Assembly: GCF_042453785.1 (NCBI RefSeq)
Contig: NC_091662.1
Span: 749,001 to 813,000, forward strand
Length of the DNA: 64,000 nucleotides
Reading direction: 5' to 3'
Origin: Malus domestica
Lineage: Eukaryota > Streptophyta > Magnoliopsida > Rosales > Rosaceae
Part shown: positions 31,490 to 42,782 of the stretch, piece by piece
How positions within the stretch are numbered: position 1 is the first letter of the stretch
Layout: the number at the start of each line of letters is the position of its first letter
Translations under genes and position numbers: made by a program
Notes under the pieces: generated by a model
Told to the model about the DNA's origin: nothing
Database searches by the model: none
Seen by the model: the letters and a program-made list of their open reading frames with translations, nothing else

Positions 31490-33936
31490 ATGAAGATCAC
31501 GGCTTTGCTGGTCCTCAAGTGCAATCCAGACGAATCCGACCCCATCATCTTGGCCAACGCCTCCGATACCAGTCACTTCGGCTACTTCCAGAGGTCCAGC
31601 GTCAAGGAGTTCATCGTCTTCGTCGGTCGCACCGTCGCCAGACGCACCCCGCCTGGCCAACGCCAGTCCGTCAAGCACGAAGGTCCGTTCTTGACACCCC
31701 CAATTTTCAGGGACCCCTTTTTTCATTAGTTTTTGTTTTCAACTACAATTGTTCATTGCGATTTTATGAATTCATGAAATTTGGGATTTGTGGCTCATGA
31801 ATTTGGTTGGAACTTCAAAAAAATTCCTTTTTTCTGTTAGCTTTTGTGGGAATTCTAGAAATTTGAAGCTTCAGTTGGTATTTCGATGCCTAGATTTCCT
31901 TGGGCATCAGATGCAATATCGATGCCCGAGTTTGCGGTATGCTTTTACAAGAAACTTCTGTCAATTCGGCACAGATTGTGTAGCTCACAGGTTTAACGTT
32001 TATGTTTGCAAATGTAAGCATTTCAACATGCTTATATGGAACCTGAATTTCTTGTTTTTTGTTTCTTCAGAGTATAAAGTACATGCTTACAACAGCAATG
32101 GTCTCTGTGCGCTGGGCTTTATGGATGATCACTATCCCGTTCGAAGTGCATTTTCTCTGCTCAACCAGGTAACACAATGTTCATTTAATCATTGCATTTC
32201 ACTGTTCTGGCCAATATTTAGTTATGTACCTTCATTTGCCATGCCTTGCTTCCCAGGTTACTAGTTACCTAAGATTTCCTTGGTAGTTTGGACTATGTTA
32301 TGTGAGATATGATTCACGTTGTAGGAATGTTAGTGTCGTGTGATTAGGTATATCGGAGTGGCTTCTAGTAGATGGAATTACTAAAATGCTAGCATTGGTT
32401 GACATTGGCGAATTATCTGCTAATTTCAATCATGTCTTCCATCGTCTTCACCGCTAACCAATTATTGAAGCTACCGGTTTCGCATTATCATAGTTTGGCG
32501 ATTGATAGTTTTGTCAGCTCAAGTGGCCCCTTTAGCGAGAATTTTAGATCCAATTGGCGTTGAATTGTTTGTGTCGGAGGTTCTTGCATAGTTGCATACT
32601 TTGTTTCATGGACTACTAATATGGTGCTCCTTGCTTGTGTTATCAAATAAGTGATTGATTGGTATGATTTTCAGGTGCTAGATGAATATCAGAAAAAATT
32701 TGGTGATTCTTGGAGGACTGCAAAACAGGATGGCACACAACCATGGCCTTATTTGAGTGAGGCTCTGACGAAATTCCAGGTGTGCCTGTTAATCTGTTTT
32801 CTACCTCGTTTGTTTAGCTCGACTCATAAGGGAACAGATGGGTTAATCAAGACTATGTTTTCTGTTCTTACGAAACAGATAAGTTTTATAGAGTTATAAC
32901 TGAAGCTACTTTCTTCTTTCTTACTATATTTTCAAATTTCAGGATCCTGCAGAGGCTGATAAGTTGTTGAAAATACAAAGGGAATTGGATGAAACAAAAA
33001 TTATCCTTGTGAGTATAATGCCTTACTTCAGTTAGATTTTGATCAACGTATTGTTGTGGCTCATTTTTATATGATCTTTTTATTAGTAGATTATGTACAT
33101 CTGTCTGTCGTACATCTTTATTTTATTTTAAATATTTATTTAATGTGGACCTCCAATTTGACATGTTTACCTATGAATAGTAATGGCTAAAATAAATCTT
33201 CAACTTAATGTCATATATGCTGAATTCTTTGCCTGAAATAAGTTGTAGATATCTTTAATGATATAATCTTTATGTGCAATATCCCAGTTCATATTGGTCA
33301 CCTCCTACATTTCTCACCCGCTTATTTTTTTGTTTATTTCCTTGGTACAGCATAAGACTATTGATAGTGTGCTTGCACGAGGTGAGAGACTGGACAGTTT
33401 AGTTGAGAAGAGTTCAGATCTTAGTGCAGCATCGCAGGTACATACATAAAACTCTTGTGATACATTTACACGTTTGCCGTTGCACACACTCATATAGTAT
33501 ATATCAGCTGATGTCATGTTAATTACCTATAATTTCAAGTGTGACGTCAAGGGCTGCATTCGAGCATCAAGGTCTAAGTTTATATTAGTGTGATCATAAA
33601 TTTTTTTTTTTGGCAATCTCTTTTACATATCATCGCTGATTGCACTGTACCAAAGATATTAGGGTTGTATTTCAAGTTGTGTGTATGGATTATTGAGAAT
33701 TTTTTCGCCTTTTGTTTTAAATACTTGGCGGAAGGGATGGACATTCCTCCTGCAAATAAAAATATGCTAAAACACACTATATCTGCCCCGTTGAAGTTTG
33801 GAAAGTTCAATGGGCCAACCAGTGTTTAAATACCTTTAGTTCGTTTCTAATGTGACTACATGACGACGGTGTTTGTGTGAAACAGATGTTCTACAAGCAG
33901 GCAAAAAAGACCAATCAGTGTTGTACCATATTGTAA
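31490..33936 (+). CDS. YKT61: R-SNARE YKT6
   Basis: Exons: 31490-31682, 32071-32168, 32675-32779, 32943-33008, 33351-33437, 33886-33936; 199 residues, exactly the length of YKT6. YKT6 acts in ER-Golgi, vacuolar and autophagic membrane fusion. The N-terminal longin domain (MKITALLVLKC... FGYFQRSSVKEF...) covers residues 1-~130. The SNARE helix (~138-195) contains the central Arg of R-SNAREs in SVLARGERLDSLVEKS. The protein ends CCTIL, the CCxxL palmitoylation/prenylation signal that replaces a membrane span. All junctions are GT-AG and in phase. The assignment is very secure; YKT61 versus YKT62 numbering is arbitrary here. Confidence 0.97.
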
Positions 33937-35063
33937 GCTTGTAATGCGAGCAGCAATCCTGTAATGTCGAAGTTGATGGATGACAATGTGATGATTGTAA
34001 TATGTTGATGTCATTTGTCAGTCGTTTGCTTGGCAGAATTGTGTGAAGTTCCCTCGTTTCTTCCGTCTCAAAGAAACGGAAACCAAATATTCGTAGAGGT
34101 CCCCTGCTATTATAGTACGTTACTGTCTCTGTTTCGTAACATGATTTTACGCCTCCGCTTACATGTACGTGATATTCGCATTATGATTTATGAAATCTAT
34201 GTCATTGCTTATTCTTCCGAAGCCGGGTCATCTTTCATCTCTCAGATTGTAGAGCATATGTAGGGAATGTAGAGTTCTATCATATACATGTATGAAAGGT
34301 CCATGATTGTTATGCTACCGCCTGATTCGATATGTTTAAGATTTTTTTTTACTCAAATTGCATGAATTCCATCCATTTTGTGAGCGGGAAATGATTTCCG
34401 TACATCATTGTTCTTGTACTCTTCCTTTTATATTGTACCTCGATTTCCTTTGGTTTAATCCAAGGACCAGAGTGAAACAGGGCTGTGCGTGAAATCACTA
34501 CACTTTGCCTGTTCAACTTTAATTGAACATCCAAGACACCAACTGGTGCCATCTCGCAATAAAGAAACACGTTAATGTCGCTAAATGATACGTGACAAGT
34601 GAGAGTGCATGCTTGCATGGATATACAACCGGTGACATGCAAGAATCTCCATGTGATGAGGGACCGAGAAGGTTGCAGCTGTTACACGCAAGTTTCTCTT
34701 GACAAAGATAGAGAAGGTTGCACCCGTTACATGCAAGTTTCTCGACCTCCGTAGAACCCTGGCGATGTTGACACGGTCCACATCCGGTCAATTCAACAGT
34801 GGTCGTTGAAGACATTTTCTACTAACAAATCATCTCAAAATTCACACGCACACAATGCATAATAAAACCAACCTGAAGGAAACTTTAGTGCTTAATAACA
34901 GTACAAGAACATAATTAACAAAACGACGTCGCTGCTAGAGTAAATCCGTCTACATGTTGCAAACGGGGTCTTAAATGTTTCTTATTTCAAATACACACAG
35001 ACATCTCAAAACCCCCATACACGTTACTTCTACCGGAGTGGTACTGGTGTTGTCGGATTTTCT
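33937..35063. other. Intergenic between convergent YKT6 and lipocalin genes
   Basis: It must hold both 3' UTRs. A 98-residue minus-strand frame (34519-34815) starts with ATG and has a 15-residue internal repeat (EKLACN(G/S)CNLL). It has no known domain and no splice support, so it is not called as a gene. Confidence 0.45.
34671..34750 (-). repeat. 45-bp imperfect tandem repeat
   Basis: gagaaggttgca...gttaca(c/t)gcaagtttctc occurs twice with a 45-bp period (ggttgca at 34671 and 34716). Confidence 0.7.
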
Positions 35064-36259
35064 CTATCTTCCGAGGATGGATTTGAACCACCAGATGCCC
35101 TTGGTGTCTTTGGGGCCTTCTTCCGACTCCGGCGGAGTCTCGCTCTGCGGCGTCTTGTGGAGTTTGCTCACGTCGTAACCCTCGTCCACCGCCCTCTGAA
35201 CCAGCTGGTTGTATATTTCTTCATCCAGATGAGGCTGCCTGCTCAATATCTGCATCCAATTCCCCCACCCCCCACCAAAAATAACAATCAAATTTTTACA
35301 TACGGACTAGACAAAGCACAACAAAAATAAAAAAAAAGTGTACTACGTGCAAATAGAACCGATTACAAACTTTTAAATCATTAATATAACCGGAGAAACT
35401 ATGAGGACAACATAACGGACTCTTAATTTGATTAAAATTTTGTAACCGGTTCTATATGTGCGTATTTTTCCAACACGCGGCAAACACAACCGAAAGTAAC
35501 ATGCGCTTATTGAACCGGTTACAAACTTTTAATCAACTTTTCATACGAATTACTAACTTTAATCAAATTTTAAACACGAATATAAACATAGATCATCAAC
35601 AGTAACCGAACGTTCTCATTTTCTATTTGTAATAAGTTCTATTTGCGCTATTTTCAAACCAACAACACTAAATTTATCAAAAATCAACAAAAAGTAGAAT
35701 AAATTAATTATAAATGGCTACTCAACAAGGCTTTTCGCTCTGCGAGAAAACGTCTAACATACGCAACTTTATTTTGCTTTGTAAAAAGATTGTTTTCACA
35801 ACTTGAACAGTGATCTTTAGGTCACATAATATACTAAATTTTAATGCTAAATTTAAACGTAAATACGAAATGCATACATACCCAAAGGTAATTCCTGCTA
35901 GGTTGGCCAATCAGCGCATACTGATAATCCTCATCGATGAACAAAACCCAGTAATCCCCAACGACAGGGATGATCGGCAGAAATGGAGGCACATAAAACT
36001 TCACCTTCAGCTTCGCCTCGTCGCTCGCCGGGTCAGCCTTGTAGGCGGTGCCCTCGATGAACCCCCTCTTCCCATCGGTCCAAGTCTCGTTCAAAACATT
36101 CACGGTGGCGCCGTCTTCCTTCAGAGTGTACGTCGCCCGCGTGTTCTCGCCGCTCTTGGGCTGAAACCGCGACGGAAAGGAGGCAATCTCGTACCACCGT
36201 CCCATGTAGCGCTGCACATCCAGGCCCTTCACGACTTCCATCTCCTTCTTCGTCGCCAT
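35064..36259 (-). CDS. TIL: Temperature-induced lipocalin
   Basis: Exons (minus): 36259-35882 and 35249-35064; 187 residues, close to Arabidopsis TIL (186). Plant TILs are plasma-membrane-associated Blc/apoD-type lipocalins that protect against heat, cold, salt and oxidative damage. The lipocalin signature is visible near the N-terminus (LDVQRYMGRWYEIASFPSRF), with the GxW core at GRW. The barrel strands follow, and DYWVLFIDEDYQYALIGQP precedes the intron. Exon 2 gives the C-terminal helix (ILSRQPHLDEEIYNQLVQRA) and a basic tail WWFKSILGR. There is no signal peptide, as usual for TIL. The ATG at 36259 was chosen because upstream codons in frame do not extend the lipocalin similarity. Confidence 0.96.
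35338..35470. mobile_element. MITE-like inverted repeat in the TIL intron
   Basis: The left arm (tacgtgcaaatagaaccgat, continuing acaaactttta) is matched in inverted orientation by the right arm (taaccggttctatatgtgcg), with ~60 bp between. Related half-sites (attgaaccggttacaaactt; ttctatttgcgc) recur at 35.5-35.66 kb, suggesting a second, decayed copy. Confidence 0.5.
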
Positions 36260-37495
36260 TGTTGCAGATGAAGTGTTTGTGTTTTGGTTTGTGCGAGAGT
36301 GTGTGAGGAAATTGGTGCGGGAGTTCGTGAATTTTGGGTGGGGGGTTTTGTGAGGATAAGGTGTGTGGAGGTGGCGGAGTTTTAATGGGTTTTTTGCTTC
36401 GAGCAAAAGGTAAAGTGAAAGGACGGGGACGCGAGGGGGTTTCTGGGCCTTAGTGTGAATGGTTGAACTTGCCATAAAGGGACGGATCCCTTTCTCGTAA
36501 TTCAGTTCAGAGATCAGACCATTGAAATTTGATCCAACGGATCAATTTAAAGTTATAATAATTTTAACTGTTAAATTAAATTTCAATAGCCCAGATCCCA
36601 TATTTAGTGGATTAGGTGAAAGAGATTCGAAGATGATCATTTTCCGAACTTGCCACACATATATGGTAAGGTTTTAGACTCCATGATTTTTTTTTTACAG
36701 TTGCATTTGTTTTAGCAAAACTGCTACTTGTATCGTATTTTTCATACTATATTTGTACTACATTTTTAAAACAAATAATATAATTTTCTTTTCTTCAAAT
36801 TCTCTTTCCTCCCTCCCTCCCTCCTTGGCTGAAGGAAAATTTGGAGGAAGAGAATCCTATGAGACTCACAGGTATCGATAAGTCTTACTTTCCACATGTG
36901 TTGGTGAGTCCTACCTCTATTACAGAATTCGAGAAATTACTCTAGCTGCAATTTATGTTAATCGCACTGCTATGTGAGAAACGCATAAATGTTTGTTATT
37001 GGTCTAAAATATTGGTATGGTAACATTTGTTGTAGGTATATATCTCTATGTTGCTTTCTCCTTAACTTTTAAAAATTGGTACACTCATTTTTCTTATATT
37101 GCACTCTCATGTTTTATATATATCACACTATTTTAAAATTTCAAAGGTGTTTCACCAATTCACAACTAATTACATCGATGTTGTTTTCGAATTAATTATC
37201 TGAATGATCAACTTTGTACAAGAAAGTATCGATAAAATTAATAGGATAGCCATTCAATATAATGGACATTTAACTTCATCAGATTTGGGAAATATGATTC
37301 AAAACTTTCCAAGTCAATTTTTTTTTGTTTTGATTTGAAGAGGATGGAACCTTAGGGAGGAAGAAAAAGCAAGTTGCGATGATAGCTTGAAACTTGAAAG
37401 AAAAGCAAACTTGGTCGGAAGCATTAGGCATGTCACTCCCATTGCCTTGTGAAACCAAGAATTATGTGATCATATATCAAAATCAAGGGTCTACC
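36260..37495. other. TIL promoter/leader and intergenic DNA
   Basis: GC-richer DNA just upstream of TIL (to ~36.47 kb) is its probable leader and core promoter; no TATA box was recognised. The rest is AT-rich up to the copia element. Confidence 0.4.
37491..37495. repeat. 5-bp target-site duplication, left
   Basis: ctacc immediately before the 5' LTR equals ctacc at 42430-42434. Confidence 0.95.
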
Positions 37496-37757
37496 TGTTA
37501 GACCAAGTCAATCTTATCCCAAACTAATCTCTGCAACAAACTCTTCATAGGATAAGATTGCTAGGTCCGGGTTTCAGTTTTGAATAATCCAAAGATAAGT
37601 TGTTATGATTTTGTATTTTTGAATTCAAAGTTATCCGTGTAAATAGGGTATTCAAAACCCTACTTGTAATCTGAAAGTATTGTATAAATACACTGCTACC
37701 CATCGTTATATGGGTGTGCAATCAAAAGCTGAAAACCCTAGTGCTCTAAGTTTAACA
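37496..37757 (+). repeat. 5' LTR (262 bp)
   Basis: It begins TGTTAG and ends TTTAACA (TG...CA rule). A TATA box (tataaata, 37683-37690) lies 74 bp before the LTR end. The sequence matches the 3' LTR at every position compared. Confidence 0.97.
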
Positions 37758-37770
37758 TGGTATTGAGCCC
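37758..37770 (+). other. Primer-binding site
   Basis: tggtattgagccc directly follows the 5' LTR and matches the tRNA-iMet-complementary PBS of plant copia elements (consensus TGGTATCAGAGC) with small differences. Confidence 0.85.
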
Positions 37771-37824
37771 TACAGTCTAAACGACAAACGATCCAATTTT
37801 TTTTTCCCACCCATTGTCGCTTCC

Positions 37825-40800
37825 ATGGCTGCCACCAACAACACCAACAACACCAACTCCACCACTCACATCAATCCTTCCCCCCTACCCGCTGCTCATT
37901 CCTCCATCACCTCTATGACTAGTGTGGTGAATATCAAACTTGACCGCTCGAATTATCCGCTTTGGCTTGCTCAGATTCTGCCTGTTCTCAAGAGCCGTGA
38001 CCTGATGGGTTACGTTGATGGCTCCATTTTGTGTCCTCCTAAGACTCTGGCTGGCACCACTGACGTTAACCCAGCCTACATGACTTGGATTCAACATGAT
38101 CAGATGATTCTCAGTTGGATCAACAGCTCTCTCACTGCTTCTGTTTTGTCGACAGTAGCAAGCAAACGCACGTGCCGTGCAACCTGGGAAGCATTGGAAC
38201 AGCGGTATGCGTCAACTTCCCAGAATCGTATATTGTTTCTGCGTACAGAACTGCTGCAGACGAAGAAAGGTGACCTCTCTGTAGCTGACTACTTGGATCG
38301 TATGAATGCGATCGCCGACAACCTTGCTTTGGCCGGACAACCAGTAAGTGATGATGAACTGGTTCAAATTATTTTAAATAACCTTGGTCCTGCGTTCGAG
38401 ATGACTGTGAATGCAGCACAAGCTCGTGATACTCCAATCACTTATCCAACACTTGAAGCTCTTCTGCTGACAACGGAGAGACGAATGACGGAGCAAGCTG
38501 TGGTGACTGAAACTGCTCCGATCAATGCTTTTGTAACGTCACGAGGCCGTGGTGGTCGCTCTCGTGGCAATGGACGTGGAGGCTCTTCGTTCAATCGTGG
38601 TGGTGCCATCAACAATGGCAATCAACGAGTTGGTATGCCTCGTAACAACAACAATCCACGTGGTGGTGCGCCTGCAAGTACTGGTGACCGGTGCAACCTT
38701 TCTGGAGAACGCATCAAATGCCAAATTTGTGGCAAACCTGGCCATCCGGCTCTGGACTGTTACCAGCGGATGAATACAGCCTATGAAGGACGCATCCCCA
38801 CCAATCGTCTTGCTGCCATGGCGTCTTCTCAAGTGATGCCTAATAATGGAAATTGGCTTCTTGACACGGGTGCCAATGCTCATGTCACCCCAGACCTTCA
38901 GAATCTTGCAAATCCAAAAGAATACACTGGTAATGACAACATTGGTGGAGTAGGTAATGGTTCTCAAATTTCCATTGCACATTCTGGTTCGAATCAAATT
39001 TCAACTAAGTCTTGCTCATTTAACCTCCATGACATTTTACATTGTCCATCCGCATCCACTAATATTATTTCGGCACACAGATTCACCCTAGATAACCATT
39101 GCTATATACTGATATTTCCTTATTTTTTCCTTGTTAAGGACCTCAAAACCCGGAAGACGCTTTTCCGCGGGAGATGTGAGAATGGATTGTATCCATTTCC
39201 TGGTGGCGGTGGATTGTCCAACTATCCTATTTCAGTGTGTGTCGGTGTTAGAGTCTCACCCCAGAAATGGCATTTACGTCTTGGTCATCCTGCTTCGTCA
39301 ATTATTAAATTTTTGATTGCAAATAACCAAGTACCATCATCTGGTACAAGTACTGTAACGTTTTGTGACTCTTGTCCATTAGGCAAAAGCACTAAACTTC
39401 CCTTTACCAAGTCTGTGTCCGTGTCTTATTGTCCATTAGAACTTTTGCATTCAGATGTTTGGAGTTCACCTATTATTTCTAATGAAGGTTTTCGTTATTA
39501 CGTGTTGTTTGTGGATGACTACTCACGATATTCGTGGATCTTTCCCATGAAAAATAAATCTGAAGTATTTGGAATTTTTGTGACATTTAAAACACATGTT
39601 GAAAAAATGTTTAACAAATCTATTAAAGCTCTTCAATGTGATGAAGGTGGTGAATACATGAGTCGCGATTTCAAAACTTTTCTTGCTACACATGGGATTT
39701 CCCAACGTTTTTCGTGTCCAAAACATCCTGAACAAAATGGAATTGCCGAGCGAAAGCATCGTCATATAGTTGAAACTAGTGTTACAATGCTTTCTCATGC
39801 TCATATGCCTCAAACATTTTGGTTCGATGCATGTTCCACAGCTGTTTATATTATAAACAGGCTTCCAACAAAGGTTTTATCTAACGTGTCTCCCTATGAA
39901 AAAGTGTTTCAAAAGAATCCAAAATATGAGGCATTTAAAGTGTTTGGTTCAAAATGTTTTCCACTGTTGACTCCGTATACACGGCATAAACTTCAACCAA
40001 AGTCCAAACCATGTGTTTTCTTAGGATATTCACTGAATCATGAAGGATACAAGTGCTTGGACTTATCCACGAGACGCATCTACGTGTCTCGCCATGTTTT
40101 ATTTGATGAGGATTCCTTTCCTTTCAAGGAACTTGCATCTCCCAAGGAAGCCGTCACTATCACAGGTACATCGTTGACCCCTGATTTGATTTTAACCACT
40201 ACACCCTCATCACCCTTAGTACCATCCATATCTTCACCAAATCGTGTCGAGTCTCATCCTAGCCTCAACCACCAACCTGAGTCAAACTTGGTGTCTACTG
40301 ATCAGCCGCATATCACGCCACCTTTTCCTCCCCAACAACCTGTTTCAAATTTGGACCTTACTCCTCATCCACCTATCCCTACCATCCCGTGTTTAAATAG
40401 GACACCTCAACCTAGTTCCACATTAGGTCCCACCGATGAGCAAGACTTGGTTCACCTTCCATCTGTGCAAAGTTCTCAGAATCCTTCTCATTCAACAACT
40501 TTATCTACCACCTCATCTTCCATACGAGAGCCTACTCTCCCCCACTCCATAACAACAAGGTCAAAATCTGGGATTCAAAAGCCAAATCCAAAATATGCTT
40601 TGCATGCAATCGCTGACTCCAAGTTTGTTGAGCCGTCTTGTTTTAGTCAGGCTATCAAATATCCAGAATGGAGGGCAGCAATGGCACAAGAGTTCAGTGC
40701 TTTGCAAAGGTGTGGAACGTGGACGCTTGTTCCATATTGTCCTGGGATGAACCTGCTGCCAAACAAATGGGTGTTTAAAATCAAGAGACGTGCCGATGGT

Positions 40801-42222
40801 TCTCTCGAACGTCACAAGGCTCGACTTGTGGCTAACGGTTACCATCAGCAATCCGGAGTGGATTATAATGAAACGTTTAGTCCGGTCGTGAAACACAGCA
40901 CCATTCGGCTTGTTTTGAGTCTTGCAGTGTCGAAGAAGTGGACGGTGCGACAGTTGGATGTACAGAATGCATTCTTGCATGGCTATTTGGATGAGGCTGT
41001 CTACATGAAACAGCCGCCCGGTTTTCTTGATCAGCAGTATCCCCATTATGTGTGTAAATTGCAGAGAAGTTTGTATGGATTAAAACAGGCTCCCAGAGCC
41101 TGGTTTCGAAGATTCTCGGATTATCTGCTTCAACTTGGGTTTGAAGAATCATTATGTGATTATTCATTGTTCGTGTTTAATCAACGAGGTGTTTACTTGA
41201 TCTTACTTATCTATGTGGATGACATTCTTCTTACAGGCAATAATGATCAACAAATGCAATGGTTGATAGAGAAGCTCGGCACTTTGTTTTCTATGAAGGA
41301 CTTAGGTCCCTTAAGTTATTTTTTGGGTGTCGAGGTTACTTATTCTGGGGAGAATATGCATCTTACACAATCCAAGTATGCATTGGATCTGCTGGAGCGC
41401 ACCAAGTTTACTGCTGTCAAACCAGTATCCACTCCTGTACCTGCGGGACACAAGATCAGTCAGTATGATGGTGAACCTTATTCTAATCCAGAACAATATC
41501 GAACGGTTGTTGGAGCGCTCCAATACTTGACGATCACCAGACCCGATCTTTCTTATGCTGTGAACCAGGTTTGCCAGTTCATGCATATGCCTCGGACTAC
41601 ACATTGGATGGCGGTTAAGAGGATTTTGCGGTATTTAAAGGCCACACATGATCACGGTCTTGTCTACAAACCTGGTGATGTTCGGTTAAATGCCTTCTCT
41701 GATGCTGATTATGCGGGAAATCCGGACACACGTCATTCAACTGGTGGCTTCTGTATCTATTTGGGCACGAATTTGATTTCCTGGAGTTCAAAGAAACAGA
41801 AGACTGTCTCAAGATCTAGCACAGAGGCTGAGTATAGGCAGCTTGCTTATACTGCAGCTGAGTTGTCATGGTTAGGAAGTTTGTTTCGTGATCTACATCT
41901 CTATCTTCCACGACCGCATATATGGTGTGATAATGTTTCGTCCATTGCTTTGGCTTCCAATCCAGTTTTTCATGCCCGGACGAAACACTTGGAAGTGGAC
42001 TACCATTATGTACGAGAGAAGGTGGTCCGTGGACAGCTTTTGGTTCATTTTATTTGTTCCCAAGACCAGATTGCCGATTTGTTCACCAAGGGTCTTTCCT
42101 CTTCACGCTTCAACTTGTTAGTTTCCAAGCTTCCCGTCGTTGCTCGACCTGTCAGCTTGCGGGGGGATGTTAGACCAAGTCAATCTTATCCCAAACTAAT
42201 CTCTGCAACAAACTCTTCATAG
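37825..42222 (+). CDS. Copia Gag-Pol polyprotein, intact
   Basis: One frame of 1465 residues from the ATG at 37825. Domains in order: UBN2-type Gag (LDRSNYPLWLAQILPVLKSR, ~30-200); RGRGG basic linker; zinc knuckle CQICGKPGHPALDC (~299-312); aspartic protease with LLDTGANAH (~345); GAG-pre-integrase KWHLRLGHP (~481); integrase core with VDDYSRYSWIF and a DEGGEY region (~560-690); reverse transcriptase from NKWVFKIKRR (~979) with the catalytic YVDD (~1130); RNase H with SDADYAG and STEAEYRQLA (~1290-1340). No stop or frameshift was found. The frame runs 55 bases into the 3' LTR before stopping. Gag and Pol share one frame, as usual for copia. Confidence 0.96.
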   Translation: MAATNNTNNTNSTTHINPSPLPAAHSSITSMTSVVNIKLDRSNYPLWLAQILPVLKSRDLMGYVDGSILCPPKTLAGTTDVNPAYMTWIQHDQMILSWINSSLTASVLSTVASKRTCRATWEALEQRYASTSQNRILFLRTELLQTKKGDLSVADYLDRMNAIADNLALAGQPVSDDELVQIILNNLGPAFEMTVNAAQARDTPITYPTLEALLLTTERRMTEQAVVTETAPINAFVTSRGRGGRSRGNGRGGSSFNRGGAINNGNQRVGMPRNNNNPRGGAPASTGDRCNLSGERIKCQICGKPGHPALDCYQRMNTAYEGRIPTNRLAAMASSQVMPNNGNWLLDTGANAHVTPDLQNLANPKEYTGNDNIGGVGNGSQISIAHSGSNQISTKSCSFNLHDILHCPSASTNIISAHRFTLDNHCYILIFPYFFLVKDLKTRKTLFRGRCENGLYPFPGGGGLSNYPISVCVGVRVSPQKWHLRLGHPASSIIKFLIANNQVPSSGTSTVTFCDSCPLGKSTKLPFTKSVSVSYCPLELLHSDVWSSPIISNEGFRYYVLFVDDYSRYSWIFPMKNKSEVFGIFVTFKTHVEKMFNKSIKALQCDEGGEYMSRDFKTFLATHGISQRFSCPKHPEQNGIAERKHRHIVETSVTMLSHAHMPQTFWFDACSTAVYIINRLPTKVLSNVSPYEKVFQKNPKYEAFKVFGSKCFPLLTPYTRHKLQPKSKPCVFLGYSLNHEGYKCLDLSTRRIYVSRHVLFDEDSFPFKELASPKEAVTITGTSLTPDLILTTTPSSPLVPSISSPNRVESHPSLNHQPESNLVSTDQPHITPPFPPQQPVSNLDLTPHPPIPTIPCLNRTPQPSSTLGPTDEQDLVHLPSVQSSQNPSHSTTLSTTSSSIREPTLPHSITTRSKSGIQKPNPKYALHAIADSKFVEPSCFSQAIKYPEWRAAMAQEFSALQRCGTWTLVPYCPGMNLLPNKWVFKIKRRADGSLERHKARLVANGYHQQSGVDYNETFSPVVKHSTIRLVLSLAVSKKWTVRQLDVQNAFLHGYLDEAVYMKQPPGFLDQQYPHYVCKLQRSLYGLKQAPRAWFRRFSDYLLQLGFEESLCDYSLFVFNQRGVYLILLIYVDDILLTGNNDQQMQWLIEKLGTLFSMKDLGPLSYFLGVEVTYSGENMHLTQSKYALDLLERTKFTAVKPVSTPVPAGHKISQYDGEPYSNPEQYRTVVGALQYLTITRPDLSYAVNQVCQFMHMPRTTHWMAVKRILRYLKATHDHGLVYKPGDVRLNAFSDADYAGNPDTRHSTGGFCIYLGTNLISWSSKKQKTVSRSSTEAEYRQLAYTAAELSWLGSLFRDLHLYLPRPHIWCDNVSSIALASNPVFHARTKHLEVDYHYVREKVVRGQLLVHFICSQDQIADLFTKGLSSSRFNLLVSKLPVVARPVSLRGDVRPSQSYPKLISATNSS
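42161..42167 (+). other. Polypurine tract
   Basis: gggggga directly precedes the 3' LTR and would prime plus-strand synthesis. It is also coding, being inside the polyprotein frame. Confidence 0.85.
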
Positions 42223-42429
42223 GATAAGATTGCTAGGTCCGGGTTTCAGTTTTGAATAATCCAAAGATAAGTTGTTATGATTTTGTATTTTTGAATTCAA
42301 AGTTATCCGTGTAAATAGGGTATTCAAAACCCTACTTGTAATCTGAAAGTATTGTATAAATACACTGCTACCCATCGTTATATGGGTGTGCAATCAAAAG
42401 CTGAAAACCCTAGTGCTCTAAGTTTAACA
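42168..42429 (+). repeat. 3' LTR (262 bp)
   Basis: Identical by reading to 37496-37757. It is followed by the right target duplication ctacc (42430-42434). Confidence 0.97.
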
Positions 42430-42578
42430 CTACCAAGGTCTAGATGTGTCAAAATTATTCATGGACCACATCCACATATGGATGATAACTGATAAGATCA
42501 ATCGTACAAGTATAAAACAGGATATTTCTTGTAAGTTTAGACAACATAAATATAGAAATTAACAAGCTAAATTAGAGA

Positions 42579-42782
42579 ACCATCACATGGTGGCCCAATA
42601 GTTGGGGGACAATTTAAGATTCGTATTTCACACGGCAGGTCCTAGATTTGATTCCTAGCATGTGTGAAGCACATGATGGTGCCCTGGGGAAGAGACTGAA
42701 ATGCCTATGTGTGTTTTCTCGACCCTCGGAAGAGTTGACTACCATAATGAAGCCACCAGCTGGTCCCCTTTTAAAGGAAAAA
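42579..42782 (+). mobile_element. tRNA-derived SINE (~204 bp)
   Basis: It is flanked by exact 15-bp repeats aagctaaattagaga (42564-42578 and 42783-42797). The head has an A-box-like ggtggcccaatagttgg and a B-box-like agatttgattcct with pol III spacing. The tail is A-rich (aaaggaaaaa). No coding capacity. Confidence 0.8.

Larger units (their letters stand above)
37496..42429 (+). mobile_element. Complete Ty1/copia retrotransposon, 4934 bp
   Basis: Two 262-bp LTRs that read as identical flank one uninterrupted gag-pol frame, a tRNA-Met-type primer site and a polypurine tract, with a 5-bp target duplication. All parts needed for retrotransposition are visible. Gag and RT style suggest the Ale/Retrofit lineage (inference). 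Identical LTRs mean a very recent insertion. It is intergenic, 1.2 kb upstream of TIL and 1.4 kb upstream of the DUF1068 gene. Confidence 0.97.

Noticed and set aside
34519-34815. 98-residue minus-strand Cys-rich ORF
   Set aside because: It has an ATG and a curious internal repeat but no family, no splice structure, and lies where two convergent genes should end.
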